A DNA stretch of 64,000 nucleotides from RGIG8244 sp045639325 (GCA_045639325.1 JAZUCU010000031.1:7523-71522), one strand, 5' to 3'. Shown: positions 17,430 to 26,996, counted from the stretch's first letter. The notes: generated by a model not told the origin, from the sequence alone. Numbers and translations: made by a program.

Positions 17430-17480
17430 ATAAGTAATGATAAAGCACCGGCAATACCATTTCAAGGGGTATTACCGGTG
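17430..17480 (-). terminator. Terminator after the Gfo/Idh gene
   Basis: A perfect 13-bp stem, 17446-17458 with 17468-17480, around a 9-nt loop. On the minus strand it is followed by a T-rich stretch. It separates the upstream sugar operon from the pseudopilin operon promoter. Confidence 0.65.
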
Positions 17481-17513
17481 CCCGGAATATCGTGTCAGAA
17501 TACGGTGTAAATA

Positions 17514-18590
17514 TTACACTTTTGCAATGGTGCCGCTTGCCACACTGGTGTAGCAGGCATTCATGCAGTCAATGGTCTGACGATGCCATTTAAGGTTGAT
17601 TTTCGGCGTTTTGTTGTTGCGGATGCAATCCACAAATTCGTCAATCAGACCGATCCATTCATCAAAGTAGGTGTACTGAACGGTGAAACGGTCGTTGGGT
17701 GCACCGTTGTGATAGACGTTCGGGCCGAAGCAGTCGCACATGATGGTGCCTTTTTCGCCGATGACAGTCACATTGACTTCCATACGTTTCGGGAAGACTT
17801 CCCAACCCGGGCCGGGCACTTTGAGACGTTCTTCCATACGGGACCAGGAGGGGTCGAAGAGGAAGGATACACCGTTTTTCATTTTGCCGTTGACCAGGAT
17901 CATATCTTCCACCTGGAGATCTTTACGCAGGTTGGGAGCGACTTCGGAATAAACATAATCGAAGTCGGAGCCGGTAAGCCAGCGGATCAGGTCGAAAATA
18001 TGGGGATGGTCGCACAATGCACCACCGCGGAAACGGGGATCGCCGTCACGCAGGGGAACGCGTTTGCCGTAACTGGCTTCCGGCACGCCCTGCCAGGGGA
18101 ACGCCCAGACGGGGGACAGTGTGATGTTGGTAGCCTGAATAGAAAGGATCTTGCCGATTTCGCCGTCTGCGAGGAGTTTCTGGAGACGTTTGACAACGGG
18201 GTTGTAATGCATTTCCAGCTCGACCTGGCAGACGATGCCGGTCTTATCGACGAGTTCGATCATTTCATCATATTCTTCAGGGGAGAATGTGGGGATCTTC
18301 ATGGAAAGAATATGGACGCCGCGTTCGGCGCAGAGTTTCATTTCTTTCAAATGCTGATCGTTGGCAGAAGCGATTACGACGGCTTCAATGTCGGGATGTT
18401 TTTCAAACATTTCTTCTGCAGAAAGATAGCAGGGCACGCCGTTATCATAAAGATCATAAACATCTTTTGCGCGCTGATCTGCGGCGCAGGAAGCCACCCA
18501 GTCCAGCTTGGAGTTATCACGCAGTGTCTGGTAATATTTGCGGGTATGACCATGAGTCAACGCCATCATTGCGATTTTTACAGGTTTCAC
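17514..18590 (-). CDS. Gfo/Idh/MocA family oxidoreductase
   Basis: A 358-residue NAD(P)-dependent oxidoreductase-like protein. The N-terminal Rossmann strand is KIAMMALTHGHT, so the usual GxGxxG is degenerate (ALTHGH). The family EKP signature is replaced by MKIP, keeping Lys but losing Glu. The substrate domain contains GGALCDHPHIFDLIRWLTG, with His residues usually near the active site. It may use sugars or act on a sugar derivative in an unusual way. It is the last gene of the operon that starts at 25867, 3 bp after the orphan gene, with a terminator downstream. Confidence 0.88.
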   Translation of the reverse strand: MKPVKIAMMALTHGHTRKYYQTLRDNSKLDWVASCAADQRAKDVYDLYDNGVPCYLSAEEMFEKHPDIEAVVIASANDQHLKEMKLCAERGVHILSMKIPTFSPEEYDEMIELVDKTGIVCQVELEMHYNPVVKRLQKLLADGEIGKILSIQATNITLSPVWAFPWQGVPEASYGKRVPLRDGDPRFRGGALCDHPHIFDLIRWLTGSDFDYVYSEVAPNLRKDLQVEDMILVNGKMKNGVSFLFDPSWSRMEERLKVPGPGWEVFPKRMEVNVTVIGEKGTIMCDCFGPNVYHNGAPNDRFTVQYTYFDEWIGLIDEFVDCIRNNKTPKINLKWHRQTIDCMNACYTSVASGTIAKV

Positions 18591-18593
18591 GGC

Positions 18594-19331
18594 TTACATC
18601 TCCTCTGTATAAATAACGGGTTTTCCATTGGCTTCGGTTGCGAGAGCATCGGCGACCTGCTTGCGGAGGTTTGCGTCGATTGCATTCCATTCGTCTGCCA
18701 TGGCAGGTTTGGAAAGGATAGCAAACGCAGCACGGATCAACAGGATTTCTTCCAGATCGAAACCGAACAGTTCGGTATCGGTATCGGTATAACGTTTTTC
18801 GCCGGCAGCGGTGAACTGGTAGATGGATGCCTGGGGTACCTGGGTATCGACGGTACGGTCACAGGCAACACCGCGCGCTGCGATGATTTCATGACGGTCG
18901 ATTTCTTCCGTGCAGGCGGGGAGCATGGCGGAACATTCCACGGAGCAGCTCTTTGTATCGGCAAGTTTGACGATCAGGTTTGCAGTTTTGCCGTTGACGG
19001 TGGCAAAAATGGAACGGATGGGAGATTCGCCGAGGAAAGCACAGAGGTCCAGTTCCCGGTAGAGGAGAGCTTCCAGAGATTTATTGGAAGTCATCCATGC
19101 GAAGCGGAGCGTGGAAACATTTTCGAGTGTTTTGTCATCGACCAGTTTTTTGAGTTCAAAGAACCGGCGTTCGATTCGCCACGGGAGCAGTTTGACTGTT
19201 TTACCGCAATTGCATTTGAGTTCGGCAGCTGCGCCCATGTTGTCGGCACATTCTGCAAGTACGCCGTCGGCTGCGACTGCATACTTTTCGCGGAGCCACT
19301 GGAGCGCCGCATTCATTTCTTGGATTTTCAT
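18594..19331 (-). CDS. Conserved-looking protein of unknown function
   Basis: 245 residues, no signal or membrane segment, and no family I recognise. It contains KCNCGKTVKLLPWRIERRFF with two Cys near residue 40, and two Cys-rich stretches (KSCSVECSAMLPACTEE). The C-terminal third (SIYQFTAAGEKRYTDTDTEL followed by a long helix) vaguely resembles a ligand or dimerisation domain of sugar oxidoreductases. It lies 3 bp from the Gfo/Idh gene and 18 bp from the SIS gene, so it is probably a partner or second subunit in the same pathway. Confidence 0.7.
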   Translation of the reverse strand: MKIQEMNAALQWLREKYAVAADGVLAECADNMGAAAELKCNCGKTVKLLPWRIERRFFELKKLVDDKTLENVSTLRFAWMTSNKSLEALLYRELDLCAFLGESPIRSIFATVNGKTANLIVKLADTKSCSVECSAMLPACTEEIDRHEIIAARGVACDRTVDTQVPQASIYQFTAAGEKRYTDTDTELFGFDLEEILLIRAAFAILSKPAMADEWNAIDANLRKQVADALATEANGKPVIYTEEM

Positions 19332-19349
19332 AAAATTTTACTCCTTATA

Positions 19350-20105
19350 TCACAAACTCTTGATCTGGGGTTTGTATTTCTTGAGATAGGCTGCATTTTT
19401 TTCATCGCCGCCGGGTGCGTTGGCACTGTTCCAGACCGGCGGAATAATACCGCGTTCGATACAGATGCGGCAGCATTCGATTTCCAGCAGGTGAGCGATT
19501 GTGAAGTCGACAACATTGGAAACGGGAGCAATGGGTGTGGTCATTCCGGGAATGTTCACGACCGCATCGCCTACGGGGTTGTAATCGTCAATGCATACAT
19601 CGGCGAAATCGAACAGATTCTTTCCGGAGGGATGGCGGATGAAGTGATCGGCGGGCATTTCATTCTGCCAGAAGGAACTGGCGACAGCGATAATTTTGCC
19701 GCCGCGTTTTTTGATTTCCATTGCTGCGTCGATGGTAGCAGGATTGATCCCGATATTGTGGAAGATGATCACAAGGTCATCTTTCTGAATATCGTAATAT
19801 TTGATGATGGATGCGCCGAAGTTGACTGTCCGTTCCAGTTCCAGGTATTTCAATGCCTGGTTGAAAACGGAAAGTGCGGTTTCCATCAGCGGATTGATGT
19901 TGGCGAGACCGCCAGCGCGGAAGAACATTTCCCCCATAGCCAGAGTGGTGTGGCCGCCGCCGGCATAGACGTTGATGAGTTTATCCGCAGCGATAGCATC
20001 TGCCATCAATTCTGCTGCGCGATGGATATTTTCGCCCTGTTCATCCGCAACTTTGCGGATATTGGCAATGGCATTGTCGATATAGCCGAAGTCGTTCAGT
20101 TTCAT
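19350..20105 (-). CDS. SIS domain sugar-phosphate isomerase/binding protein
   Basis: A 251-residue SIS-domain protein of the UPF0309-like type. The fold markers are an N-terminal helix pair, INVYAGGGHTTLAMGEMFFRAGG, the strand DDLVIIFHNIG replacing the usual S-x-S-G loop, and KKRGGKIIAVASS. Such proteins bind or isomerise phosphorylated amino or keto sugars. The switch from SxSG to HNIG at the phosphate loop makes the exact activity uncertain. It follows the two GH89-like genes and would act on the monosaccharide they release. Confidence 0.85.
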   Translation of the reverse strand: MKLNDFGYIDNAIANIRKVADEQGENIHRAAELMADAIAADKLINVYAGGGHTTLAMGEMFFRAGGLANINPLMETALSVFNQALKYLELERTVNFGASIIKYYDIQKDDLVIIFHNIGINPATIDAAMEIKKRGGKIIAVASSFWQNEMPADHFIRHPSGKNLFDFADVCIDDYNPVGDAVVNIPGMTTPIAPVSNVVDFTIAHLLEIECCRICIERGIIPPVWNSANAPGGDEKNAAYLKKYKPQIKSL

Positions 20106-20109
20106 TTTC

Positions 20110-22428
20110 TCATTTTTCCTTTGTTATAATTTTTTCCATACGGGTTGCAAACTTCTTCAGATTGGCGGAATACCGCTTCATGGCTGCGGCAGAATCCGGA
20201 GCAATGGATGCCAGCGGCGTTTCATAATACTGATCGCTGGCAGCTTTGAATCTGGGATCTTCCCGGTAAGCAGAATTCCATTTGCCGTCTTTTGCCATGT
20301 CGCGAAGCATTTCACGGCAGTTATCCAGTTCCGGGATATAGATCTGTGTGAACAATTCTGTGATGTAGGAACGGCAATAGGAGTTTTCTGCGTTACCTTT
20401 GAGGGTGAATTCAAAGTTTTTGTTGCAGGGATGTGTCTTCCTGGATGTCAAATCTTTCAGAGAGGCATACAGAGAATATTCATCGCTTGTCGCCAACAGT
20501 TCGGCGAAGATGACTTCCAGTTCACGGACCTGATCAAACATTTTTTCCACATTGCTGAACTCTTCCTGCTTATACCGCCATGCGTGAACGGTCAACGCCA
20601 GCTTCATGAAGGTATAGCACAGGCAGCGTGCAAAAACAGTACGGATCAAGTCAAGAATATCGCGTTTGATAAAGGGATGTACTTTATCCAGCTTCCATGC
20701 GGCAAACTGACGGAGCAGTTCCGGTGCAGCGGCAACCACATCTTTCAGTTTTTCCATGAAATATGTCATGGCATCCTTGCGATCCTGATTGACATACTCA
20801 ATGATGGAACTGATGGGGGCAAAGAACCACTCACTGAACATGAAAACTTTAGAGGATTCCGGGCGTGCGCCGGGGCCGTTCCAATGCCGTGCCTTGATAA
20901 AGGGCATGGCTGCTTTCCACAAGGCAAGCATCTGCGGATAAGTCTTGCTGTCATAACGGTCCGCACAGAATTTTTCCACGAAAGAATCGATCATGAGATT
21001 TTCTGTAACCGGTGACCAGGCATTGGCGGAAAGATATTCCAGCAGCAATGTGTCGGAGTGCGAGTTTTCCGGCCAGTAAATCATACCTTTGCACATGGGG
21101 TCCTGATTTGCAATTGCCAGACGGCGCTGAATCACAGCGTAATTGCCGCGGGGTTCCGTATTCGGTTCGTAAGCATGGAAAATACCGAAAATGTAGGGGA
21201 ATTTTCCAACCAGATCCCAAGTCTGGAAAGTACGGTAATCGTCGTCTGTATCGGATGTATAATCCAGAATCAAAGTACGTTCCGGGTCAAATTCCTTGAC
21301 CAGTTCCGTCACTTCTTCCGGCTTCCAGTACATGCAGAAGTCCCAGCTTGCAATCAGGAGCGGTGCATTGGGGTAATGCTGACGCAATTTATTCTGGATA
21401 CGGCGGTATGTGTATAATTTCATCTGATGGTTTGCTGCCGGATCGCTGTAACAGCGGCGTTCCGCCAGCCCGATGGTATGGAACATATCCGGAGCACCGT
21501 ATTCGCGGATATGGGCTTCCGTCAATTTCCAATAGTCATTCAGATATTTATCCTGACGGATATCCCACACCAGCCCGGTCTGTTCACCGTAGCCCGATGT
21601 TGCCTGAGGCATAAAATCCGGTTTGACTTTCTCCAGATATTCCTTCGGCGTACGGCTGTACCAATGGGTCATGGTTCCAATATCTTCCGGATGGAACATA
21701 TCGCGTTCCCGGGCGTATGCAAGGACTTTTTTACGCAATTCGCCGCGGTACTTCAAGGGCCAGAACAAGGTGTGGTCATCGTAAGAACGGGGTGCTGAAG
21801 TGGAGACTTCGTAACCTTCCGGATAGGGTACAACATCCGGGAATGCTTTCTGGAACAGGTCATCGATCCCGATACGGAGCATGAAAAGGTTGAAACGCTT
21901 TTTCAGACACCAGTCGATTTCCTTCTTCCAGTCTTCCATATCCCAGTGTTCCGCCTGGAAACGTTTCAGAGACCGGTGGGCAAAATAACGCAATCCGCGG
22001 TAACGGAACCGGGGAGATTCTTTCATATTCCATCCGGCAAGAGAAATCGTTGTATTTTCCGGAATGATATCACCATCCCAGAAATAACGGCAGCCTGCTT
22101 TTTCGAAGAAATGATAGACCGCATAAAGCATGGCACGGGCTCTGCCGCCGGCGATAAAAAGAAGATTTCTGCCGTTTTCTTCTGCGGAAACAATCTGATA
22201 TTCATCGGAATCCGTTATGATGGAAAACTGGGAAATCGTTTTATCCACAATCTTGGAATGTGTATAGGCATTGACCGCATCCGAACCGAAAACGACCATG
22301 TCGCCTTTTGCAGCCGGTTTGGTAACGATTTTGACCTTATCCCCCGTCATCCGGGTGTAATAAGATGCAAACTCATCGGCTGCGATCTTAAAGATTCCTG
22401 TTTTCTCAGGAACATAAATACTGATCAT
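20110..22428 (-). CDS. GH89-like (NAGLU-type) glycosidase, copy B
   Basis: A 772-residue protein without signal peptide. Residues 1-125 form the small alpha/beta domain common to GH20, GH67 and GH89. The barrel follows with WDMEDWKKEIDWCLKKRFNL, reminiscent of alpha-N-acetylglucosaminidase, then LERMFHPED-type and GLAERRCYSD segments. A helical C-terminal domain ends it. The assignment to GH89 is from memory of the family pattern, and GH20-like or DUF4838-like are alternatives. It is about 85 percent identical by eye to the neighbouring copy over the first 180 residues but diverges after about residue 500. Genes are 4 and 18 bp apart, so they are one operon. Confidence 0.65.
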   Translation of the reverse strand: MISIYVPEKTGIFKIAADEFASYYTRMTGDKVKIVTKPAAKGDMVVFGSDAVNAYTHSKIVDKTISQFSIITDSDEYQIVSAEENGRNLLFIAGGRARAMLYAVYHFFEKAGCRYFWDGDIIPENTTISLAGWNMKESPRFRYRGLRYFAHRSLKRFQAEHWDMEDWKKEIDWCLKKRFNLFMLRIGIDDLFQKAFPDVVPYPEGYEVSTSAPRSYDDHTLFWPLKYRGELRKKVLAYARERDMFHPEDIGTMTHWYSRTPKEYLEKVKPDFMPQATSGYGEQTGLVWDIRQDKYLNDYWKLTEAHIREYGAPDMFHTIGLAERRCYSDPAANHQMKLYTYRRIQNKLRQHYPNAPLLIASWDFCMYWKPEEVTELVKEFDPERTLILDYTSDTDDDYRTFQTWDLVGKFPYIFGIFHAYEPNTEPRGNYAVIQRRLAIANQDPMCKGMIYWPENSHSDTLLLEYLSANAWSPVTENLMIDSFVEKFCADRYDSKTYPQMLALWKAAMPFIKARHWNGPGARPESSKVFMFSEWFFAPISSIIEYVNQDRKDAMTYFMEKLKDVVAAAPELLRQFAAWKLDKVHPFIKRDILDLIRTVFARCLCYTFMKLALTVHAWRYKQEEFSNVEKMFDQVRELEVIFAELLATSDEYSLYASLKDLTSRKTHPCNKNFEFTLKGNAENSYCRSYITELFTQIYIPELDNCREMLRDMAKDGKWNSAYREDPRFKAASDQYYETPLASIAPDSAAAMKRYSANLKKFATRMEKIITKEK

Positions 22429-22446
22429 AGTTACAACTCCTGTATT

Positions 22447-24816
22447 TCAAATTTTTGCAAATTTTTTAAGCTCATTGATGGCATCCTGACGGATCTCATC
22501 CCGGTTGAATGCATCACATTCATCAGCAAGGGCACGGAGAACGGACGGCAATTTTTTCAACGCCTTCCGGTTATCCGGTGCCATGTCTGCCAACGGGGTC
22601 GCATAGAAGGAATCCACGACCTTCCGCGCCTGACTGCAATCTTTTTCCGAAACAGAATATTTGCTTCTGTCCTTTGCAGCAAGATGACGCAGGATACTTT
22701 TTGCCGTGATTTTGAATTCGTTCAGATAAACCGGTTTGACCATTTCGTACACATAGGAACGGCAATAATTGTTTTCGCCGTTGCCCTTGAGCGTGTATTC
22801 AAAGTCGGGATTACATTCATGTTTTCTCTGCAGATCCAGCAGGGATTGATACATGGAATAATCTTCGTGCGCTTCCAGAATGTCGGAAAGACATTCGTAA
22901 AGTCTCTTGATACATGCCAGCAACGACTGAATATGTTCCGTCGTCACAGCAGGATCTTTTCTGTACCAGCGGTTGAATAACACGTTGAGTTTGTAGAAAG
23001 CAGAATGAAGGAGACGTCCGGCACAACTCCGGGCAATATCAATCACGTCCCGTTTCAGGAAATCATCTGCAAGTTTGACTTTTGCCAGATCACGCAGAAG
23101 GCCGGGCATGCTTTCAAATTCCGCCTTGAAGGTATTCAGATACTTTTCAAAGCTGGAAAGATAAGCCAGATCCGTTGTTCCGATCTTGATGTTTTCGCTG
23201 ACTTCTCCCAAATAGAAAAGCTGGAAGGCATATTCACAACGCATTGCGGCGTATTCCGAAGGTGCCCCGGCAAAGCCCCGCATTTTAATGATCGGCAGAA
23301 ACTTGTTCCAGATGGCTTTCATCTCTGTTTTCTGCGTGATATAACGGTCGGAGGTGAATTTATCAAGGAATTCTGTGATCTTCAGATTACTGTCGCACGG
23401 ATTCCACGTATTGGCGCCGAGATATTCCAGCATCAGGGTATCGGTATGGGCACATTCGGGCCAGAGGACCATGCCTTTACACATGTCATCTTCCCGCGCA
23501 ATCTTCAAACGGCGTTCCGTCACATCGTAATGTCCGCGAATATCACTCTGGGGTTCATAAGCATGGAAAAGCCCGAAGATCCACGGGAATTTGCCGACCA
23601 ATCCCCATTGGGTGAAGACATTCGTTTCCCGGTGATTTTCGGAAGTATAGTCGAAAATGATCGAATTAGCGGGATCCAGTTCACGGATGAATTCCTGTAC
23701 TTCCTCATGACTCCAGTACATACCGAAATCCCAGGTGCCAATCAGCAGCGGTGCATTCGGGTATTTCTCCCGCAGTTTATGAATCAATCTGCGGTACGTA
23801 TACAGTTTCATCTGATGATTTGCCGCTTTATCAGCGTAACATCTCCGTTCCGCAAGCCCGATGGTATGAAAAAGATCCGGCGAACCGTATTCTTTGATAT
23901 GGGTCTCCGTCAATTTCCAATAGGCATCCAGATTCTTATCCTGCCGGATATCCCACACAAGTCCGGTCTGCTGACTGTAACCGGACGTTGCCTGCGGCAT
24001 GAAATCCGGCTTGAAATGATTCAGATAATCATAAGGCGTGCGGCTGTACCAATGGGTCATCGTCCCCAGGTCTTCCGGGTGAAGCATATCGCGTTCCCGT
24101 GCATATTCCAGAATTTTCTTACGCAGTTCGCCACGATATTCCAGACTCCAGAAAAGATTCCGGTCGTCATAAGAACGGTCGATGGATTCCGGTACTTTCC
24201 AGTTTTCCGGATATTTCACCACATCGGGAAATGCTTTCTGGAATACATCATCCATGCCGATACGAAGCATGAAAAGATTGAAACGTTTTTTCAAACACCA
24301 ATCCAATTCTTTCTGCCATTCTTCCATATCCCAGTGTTCCGCCTGAAAACGCTTCAGACTCCGGTGCGCAAAATAACGCAGTCCGCGATAATGAAAACGC
24401 GGCGCTTCCTTCCGATTCCATCCGGTCAGCGGGATCGTTTTGTTTTCCGGGATGATATCACCATCCCAGAAATAACGGCATCCCGCCTGTTCGAAGAAAT
24501 GATAGACCGCATAAAGCAGTGCCCGCGGACGCCCACCGGCAAAGAACAGCAGCGTGCGCCCGTTTTCTTCTGCAGAAACGATCTGATATTCATCCGAACC
24601 CGCAACAATAGAAAATTGGGGAATCGTTTTATCCACGATCTTGGAATGAGTATAGGCATTGACCGCATCCGAACCGAAGACGATCATATCCCCTTTTGCA
24701 GCCGGTTTGGTCACGATTCTGACCTTATTCCCCGTCATCCGGGTATAATAAGAAACAAATTCGTTGGCTGCAATTTGGAAGATACCCGTCTTTTCAGGCA
24801 CGTAAACACTCAGCAT
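22447..24816 (-). CDS. GH89-like (NAGLU-type) glycosidase, copy A
   Basis: A 789-residue paralogue of the gene at 20110 in direct tandem, with the same domain order: alpha/beta N-domain with GDMIVFGSDAVNAYTHSK, TIM barrel with WDMEEWQKELDWCLKKRFNL and GLAERRCYAD, helical C-terminal domain. It lacks a signal peptide, so substrates would be imported oligosaccharides. The differing C-terminal parts of the two copies suggest different substrates or partners after duplication. It is the second gene of the operon, 19 bp after the TIM-barrel gene. Confidence 0.65.
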   Translation of the reverse strand: MLSVYVPEKTGIFQIAANEFVSYYTRMTGNKVRIVTKPAAKGDMIVFGSDAVNAYTHSKIVDKTIPQFSIVAGSDEYQIVSAEENGRTLLFFAGGRPRALLYAVYHFFEQAGCRYFWDGDIIPENKTIPLTGWNRKEAPRFHYRGLRYFAHRSLKRFQAEHWDMEEWQKELDWCLKKRFNLFMLRIGMDDVFQKAFPDVVKYPENWKVPESIDRSYDDRNLFWSLEYRGELRKKILEYARERDMLHPEDLGTMTHWYSRTPYDYLNHFKPDFMPQATSGYSQQTGLVWDIRQDKNLDAYWKLTETHIKEYGSPDLFHTIGLAERRCYADKAANHQMKLYTYRRLIHKLREKYPNAPLLIGTWDFGMYWSHEEVQEFIRELDPANSIIFDYTSENHRETNVFTQWGLVGKFPWIFGLFHAYEPQSDIRGHYDVTERRLKIAREDDMCKGMVLWPECAHTDTLMLEYLGANTWNPCDSNLKITEFLDKFTSDRYITQKTEMKAIWNKFLPIIKMRGFAGAPSEYAAMRCEYAFQLFYLGEVSENIKIGTTDLAYLSSFEKYLNTFKAEFESMPGLLRDLAKVKLADDFLKRDVIDIARSCAGRLLHSAFYKLNVLFNRWYRKDPAVTTEHIQSLLACIKRLYECLSDILEAHEDYSMYQSLLDLQRKHECNPDFEYTLKGNGENNYCRSYVYEMVKPVYLNEFKITAKSILRHLAAKDRSKYSVSEKDCSQARKVVDSFYATPLADMAPDNRKALKKLPSVLRALADECDAFNRDEIRQDAINELKKFAKI

Positions 24817-24835
24817 GATGCCACCTTTGCGTTAC

Positions 24836-25867
24836 TTACTTTTTCAGTACACGCTTGTAGTTTTCGCCAATGGTATCCCAAAGTTTCAATGCATCCGGTG
24901 CGCCGACAACAGTACCATGACCGCCGCGGTAAGTCCATGCTGCGATCCGGTCGACACCAGCTTCTTCTGCAATGTCAACCCATTTTGCAACCTGTTCCCA
25001 ATCTTTGGGCTGTTTATAATAACCCATGAACCAGCGTTCTGCCTTCTTGCCGTATTTGTGAGCGATGGCAACGGTACGTTCGGTGATGTCGCGGTAGAAG
25101 TCTTCCGGCAATGCCCAGTTGACAATGGTTGTGGAGAACACGTCGAAATAGGGGCATGCGGCAACCATATCCCAGTTGTCGTAACCACGATATTCGGAAA
25201 CATAATAACCGTTCTGTGTTGCATGAACGCAGCAGGTGATTTCCAGTTCCGGATTCAATTCTTTCAAGGCTTTGGAAGTTTCAGAGAGAACAACCAGAGC
25301 TTCGCGCCAACGGAACAGTTTGACGTCGTTTGTCATATAGCGCGGCATGGGATAGCCGTAGTAATCTTCGAAACGTTTCCGGCAGACAGGGCAGTAGCAG
25401 GTCCAGTCGTCAGCCACACCGCCAGTGATGGAAGCGATACCTTTGGGGAAGGCGTAATGGGGTTCATCCCAGAAGAAACCGTCTGCCTTTGTTTCACGTG
25501 CAAGAGTCAGGCAGAAGTTTTTGAAATAATCGCGATAGCTGTTTGTATTGAAGCAGGCATAGGGGAGTTTTTCGCCTGTGAGAGCGGAAACCTGACGGTT
25601 TTCCACGTTATCCTGGAGAAATTTACTGACCTGTTCGCCGCCGAAATATTTACCGTTGCCCCACGGGTCGATGATCACACGCAAACCCATTTCATGAGCC
25701 TTGTCAACGATCTTGGGAATGTTCGGTCGCCAGAAGTCAAAGTCGAATTCTGTAACTGCAAGAATCACGGTTGTGCAGCCATGATCCAGCATTTCCTGGA
25801 AATCTTTTTCCGCATGTTCAACGTAGTTCAGTCCGTAGTAACTGATAGAGGTTTCTGTAATAGCCAT
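24836..25867 (-). CDS. Putative TIM-barrel glycosidase-like protein with Cys-x2-Cys site
   Basis: About 343 residues, cytoplasmic. Barrel-like strands are TTVILAVTEFDFDFW, LRVIIDPWG, DGFFWDEPHYAFP (a DEP acidic pair typical of clan-A-like hydrolases), ITCCVHATQNG and RIAAWTYRGG. Between strands lies CYCPVCRKRFEDYYG, a likely zinc or disulfide site that recurs in related uncharacterised proteins. I favour the ATG at 25867 because the AAGGAG site is 8 nt before it; the ATG at 25873 is only 2 nt away. First gene of the sugar operon, with a good promoter upstream and the AraC regulator divergent. Confidence 0.7.
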   Translation of the reverse strand: MAITETSISYYGLNYVEHAEKDFQEMLDHGCTTVILAVTEFDFDFWRPNIPKIVDKAHEMGLRVIIDPWGNGKYFGGEQVSKFLQDNVENRQVSALTGEKLPYACFNTNSYRDYFKNFCLTLARETKADGFFWDEPHYAFPKGIASITGGVADDWTCYCPVCRKRFEDYYGYPMPRYMTNDVKLFRWREALVVLSETSKALKELNPELEITCCVHATQNGYYVSEYRGYDNWDMVAACPYFDVFSTTIVNWALPEDFYRDITERTVAIAHKYGKKAERWFMGYYKQPKDWEQVAKWVDIAEEAGVDRIAAWTYRGGHGTVVGAPDALKLWDTIGENYKRVLKK

Positions 25868-25905
25868 TTTCATTTCTCCTTATTGAAAGTGGTGGTTATT
25901 CTAAA

Positions 25906-25944
25906 AGACGTCTATATTATATATCACATTTTCTTACTATGCAA
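25906..25944 (-). promoter_or_regulatory. Predicted promoter and dyad for the 25.9-17.5 kb sugar operon
   Basis: On the minus strand TTGCAT (25944-25939) and a perfect TATAAT (25921-25916) are 17 bp apart. A perfect palindrome AGACGTCT at 25906-25913 falls at the expected transcription start and could be an operator. Confidence 0.5.
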
Positions 25945-25977
25945 TTTGAAAAACGATTATTTTTTTATGAAAACCGA

Positions 25978-26005
25978 TTGAAATATCCAAAAATAATGCT
26001 ATCTT
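25978..26005 (+). promoter_or_regulatory. Predicted promoter of the AraC regulator
   Basis: TTGAAA and TATCTT are separated by 16 bp, with TGC directly before the -10. It is back to back with the sugar-operon promoter, with about 34 bp between the two -35 boxes. Confidence 0.5.
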
Positions 26006-26060
26006 ACCTCTGTTTTAAGAAAACTTTTCACCTTTTTTGACGAAATTTTACCGGTGCATT

Positions 26061-26882
26061 ATGAAAAATCAGGTCATGCAGCTCATGCTTTCTGCAAAAT
26101 CGCTCAGCGAACCGGAGAATCTCTTTTCCGGTCAACGCCTTCCGGATGGCTTTTCACTCCCCGACAACATCCTGATGTTTTTCCATAATTTCACCGCACC
26201 CGCACCCAATGCTCACGGCAGATGTACCCTTGTTTTTCCTTTTGATGAGATGATTTATTACGTCGACCGGAAACAGTTTTTTCTTTCTCCGGGCGTGGTT
26301 CTTTTTGTTCCGCCTTATGCCATGCGCTTTCTCCATTTGAATTCCTCCGGTTACCGGCGGCTTTTTATTACATTCGATGACCCTCAGCAGCAGCATTATC
26401 TGCCGGAGGCAGGGATGTACCGAATTTCCGATGATATGTGGAATTCGCTGAAACACTTCATTGCCTGTTATCAAAGCGGCATTACAGAAGATTCCTCGGT
26501 TGCGCTGATGCAGTTTCTGCGTTCGCTCCGGTCCGCACACGAACAGGAAGAAAGTCATTCGCTGAGCAAATACATTGCCAGAACGGTGGCGTACATCGAA
26601 GGCAATCTCGGCAATGGCATCGGCATTGTGGATATTGCGGAACATACCGGTCTTTCGGAAAGCCATCTGCGGATGTTATTCCGTAAAGAAATGGGCATTT
26701 CGCTGGGGCATTACATTGCGCAGAAACGTCTGGATACGGCAAAATACCGTTTGCTTCATTCCAATATGAAACTGAGTGAAATCGCGGCGGAATGCGGTTT
26801 TTCCAACTTATTTGTATTCAGTGCATTTTTCAAAAAACAAATCGGCATCTCTCCATTACGGTACCGCAAAAACAGAAATTGA
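26061..26882 (+). CDS. AraC family transcriptional regulator
   Basis: 273 residues. The N-terminal half is a cupin-like effector domain (FSLPDNILMFFHNF and an FFLSPGVVLFVPPYAMRFLH strand pair). The C-terminal 100 residues hold two helix-turn-helices: IGIVDIAEHTGLSESHLRMLF and MKLSEIAAECGFSN followed by FSAFFKKQIGISPLRYR. I chose the first ATG, at 26061; the open frame extends to a TTG at 26037 without support. It is divergent from the sugar operon and shares a 170-bp control region, so it is the obvious regulator of the glycosidase and oxidoreductase genes. Confidence 0.92.
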   Translation: MKNQVMQLMLSAKSLSEPENLFSGQRLPDGFSLPDNILMFFHNFTAPAPNAHGRCTLVFPFDEMIYYVDRKQFFLSPGVVLFVPPYAMRFLHLNSSGYRRLFITFDDPQQQHYLPEAGMYRISDDMWNSLKHFIACYQSGITEDSSVALMQFLRSLRSAHEQEESHSLSKYIARTVAYIEGNLGNGIGIVDIAEHTGLSESHLRMLFRKEMGISLGHYIAQKRLDTAKYRLLHSNMKLSEIAAECGFSNLFVFSAFFKKQIGISPLRYRKNRN

Positions 26883-26996
26883 TTTTTTACAAATCATTTG
26901 AAATTTTGATACATTGCAGTATATTACGTTTTTGAACTTTTTACAAAAGCTTTTGCCGGAGATAAACGAGATGCTATCATTGAGGTTTGAAATCAA

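Noticed and set aside
17583..20129. An 848-codon open frame on the plus strand
   Set aside because: Antisense to the Gfo/Idh, orphan and SIS genes, all with recognisable motifs or coupled spacing. The translation is Phe/His-rich and featureless.
23005..25029. A 674-codon plus-strand open frame
   Set aside because: Antisense to the GH89-like copy A and the end of the TIM-barrel gene. No start signal or domain.
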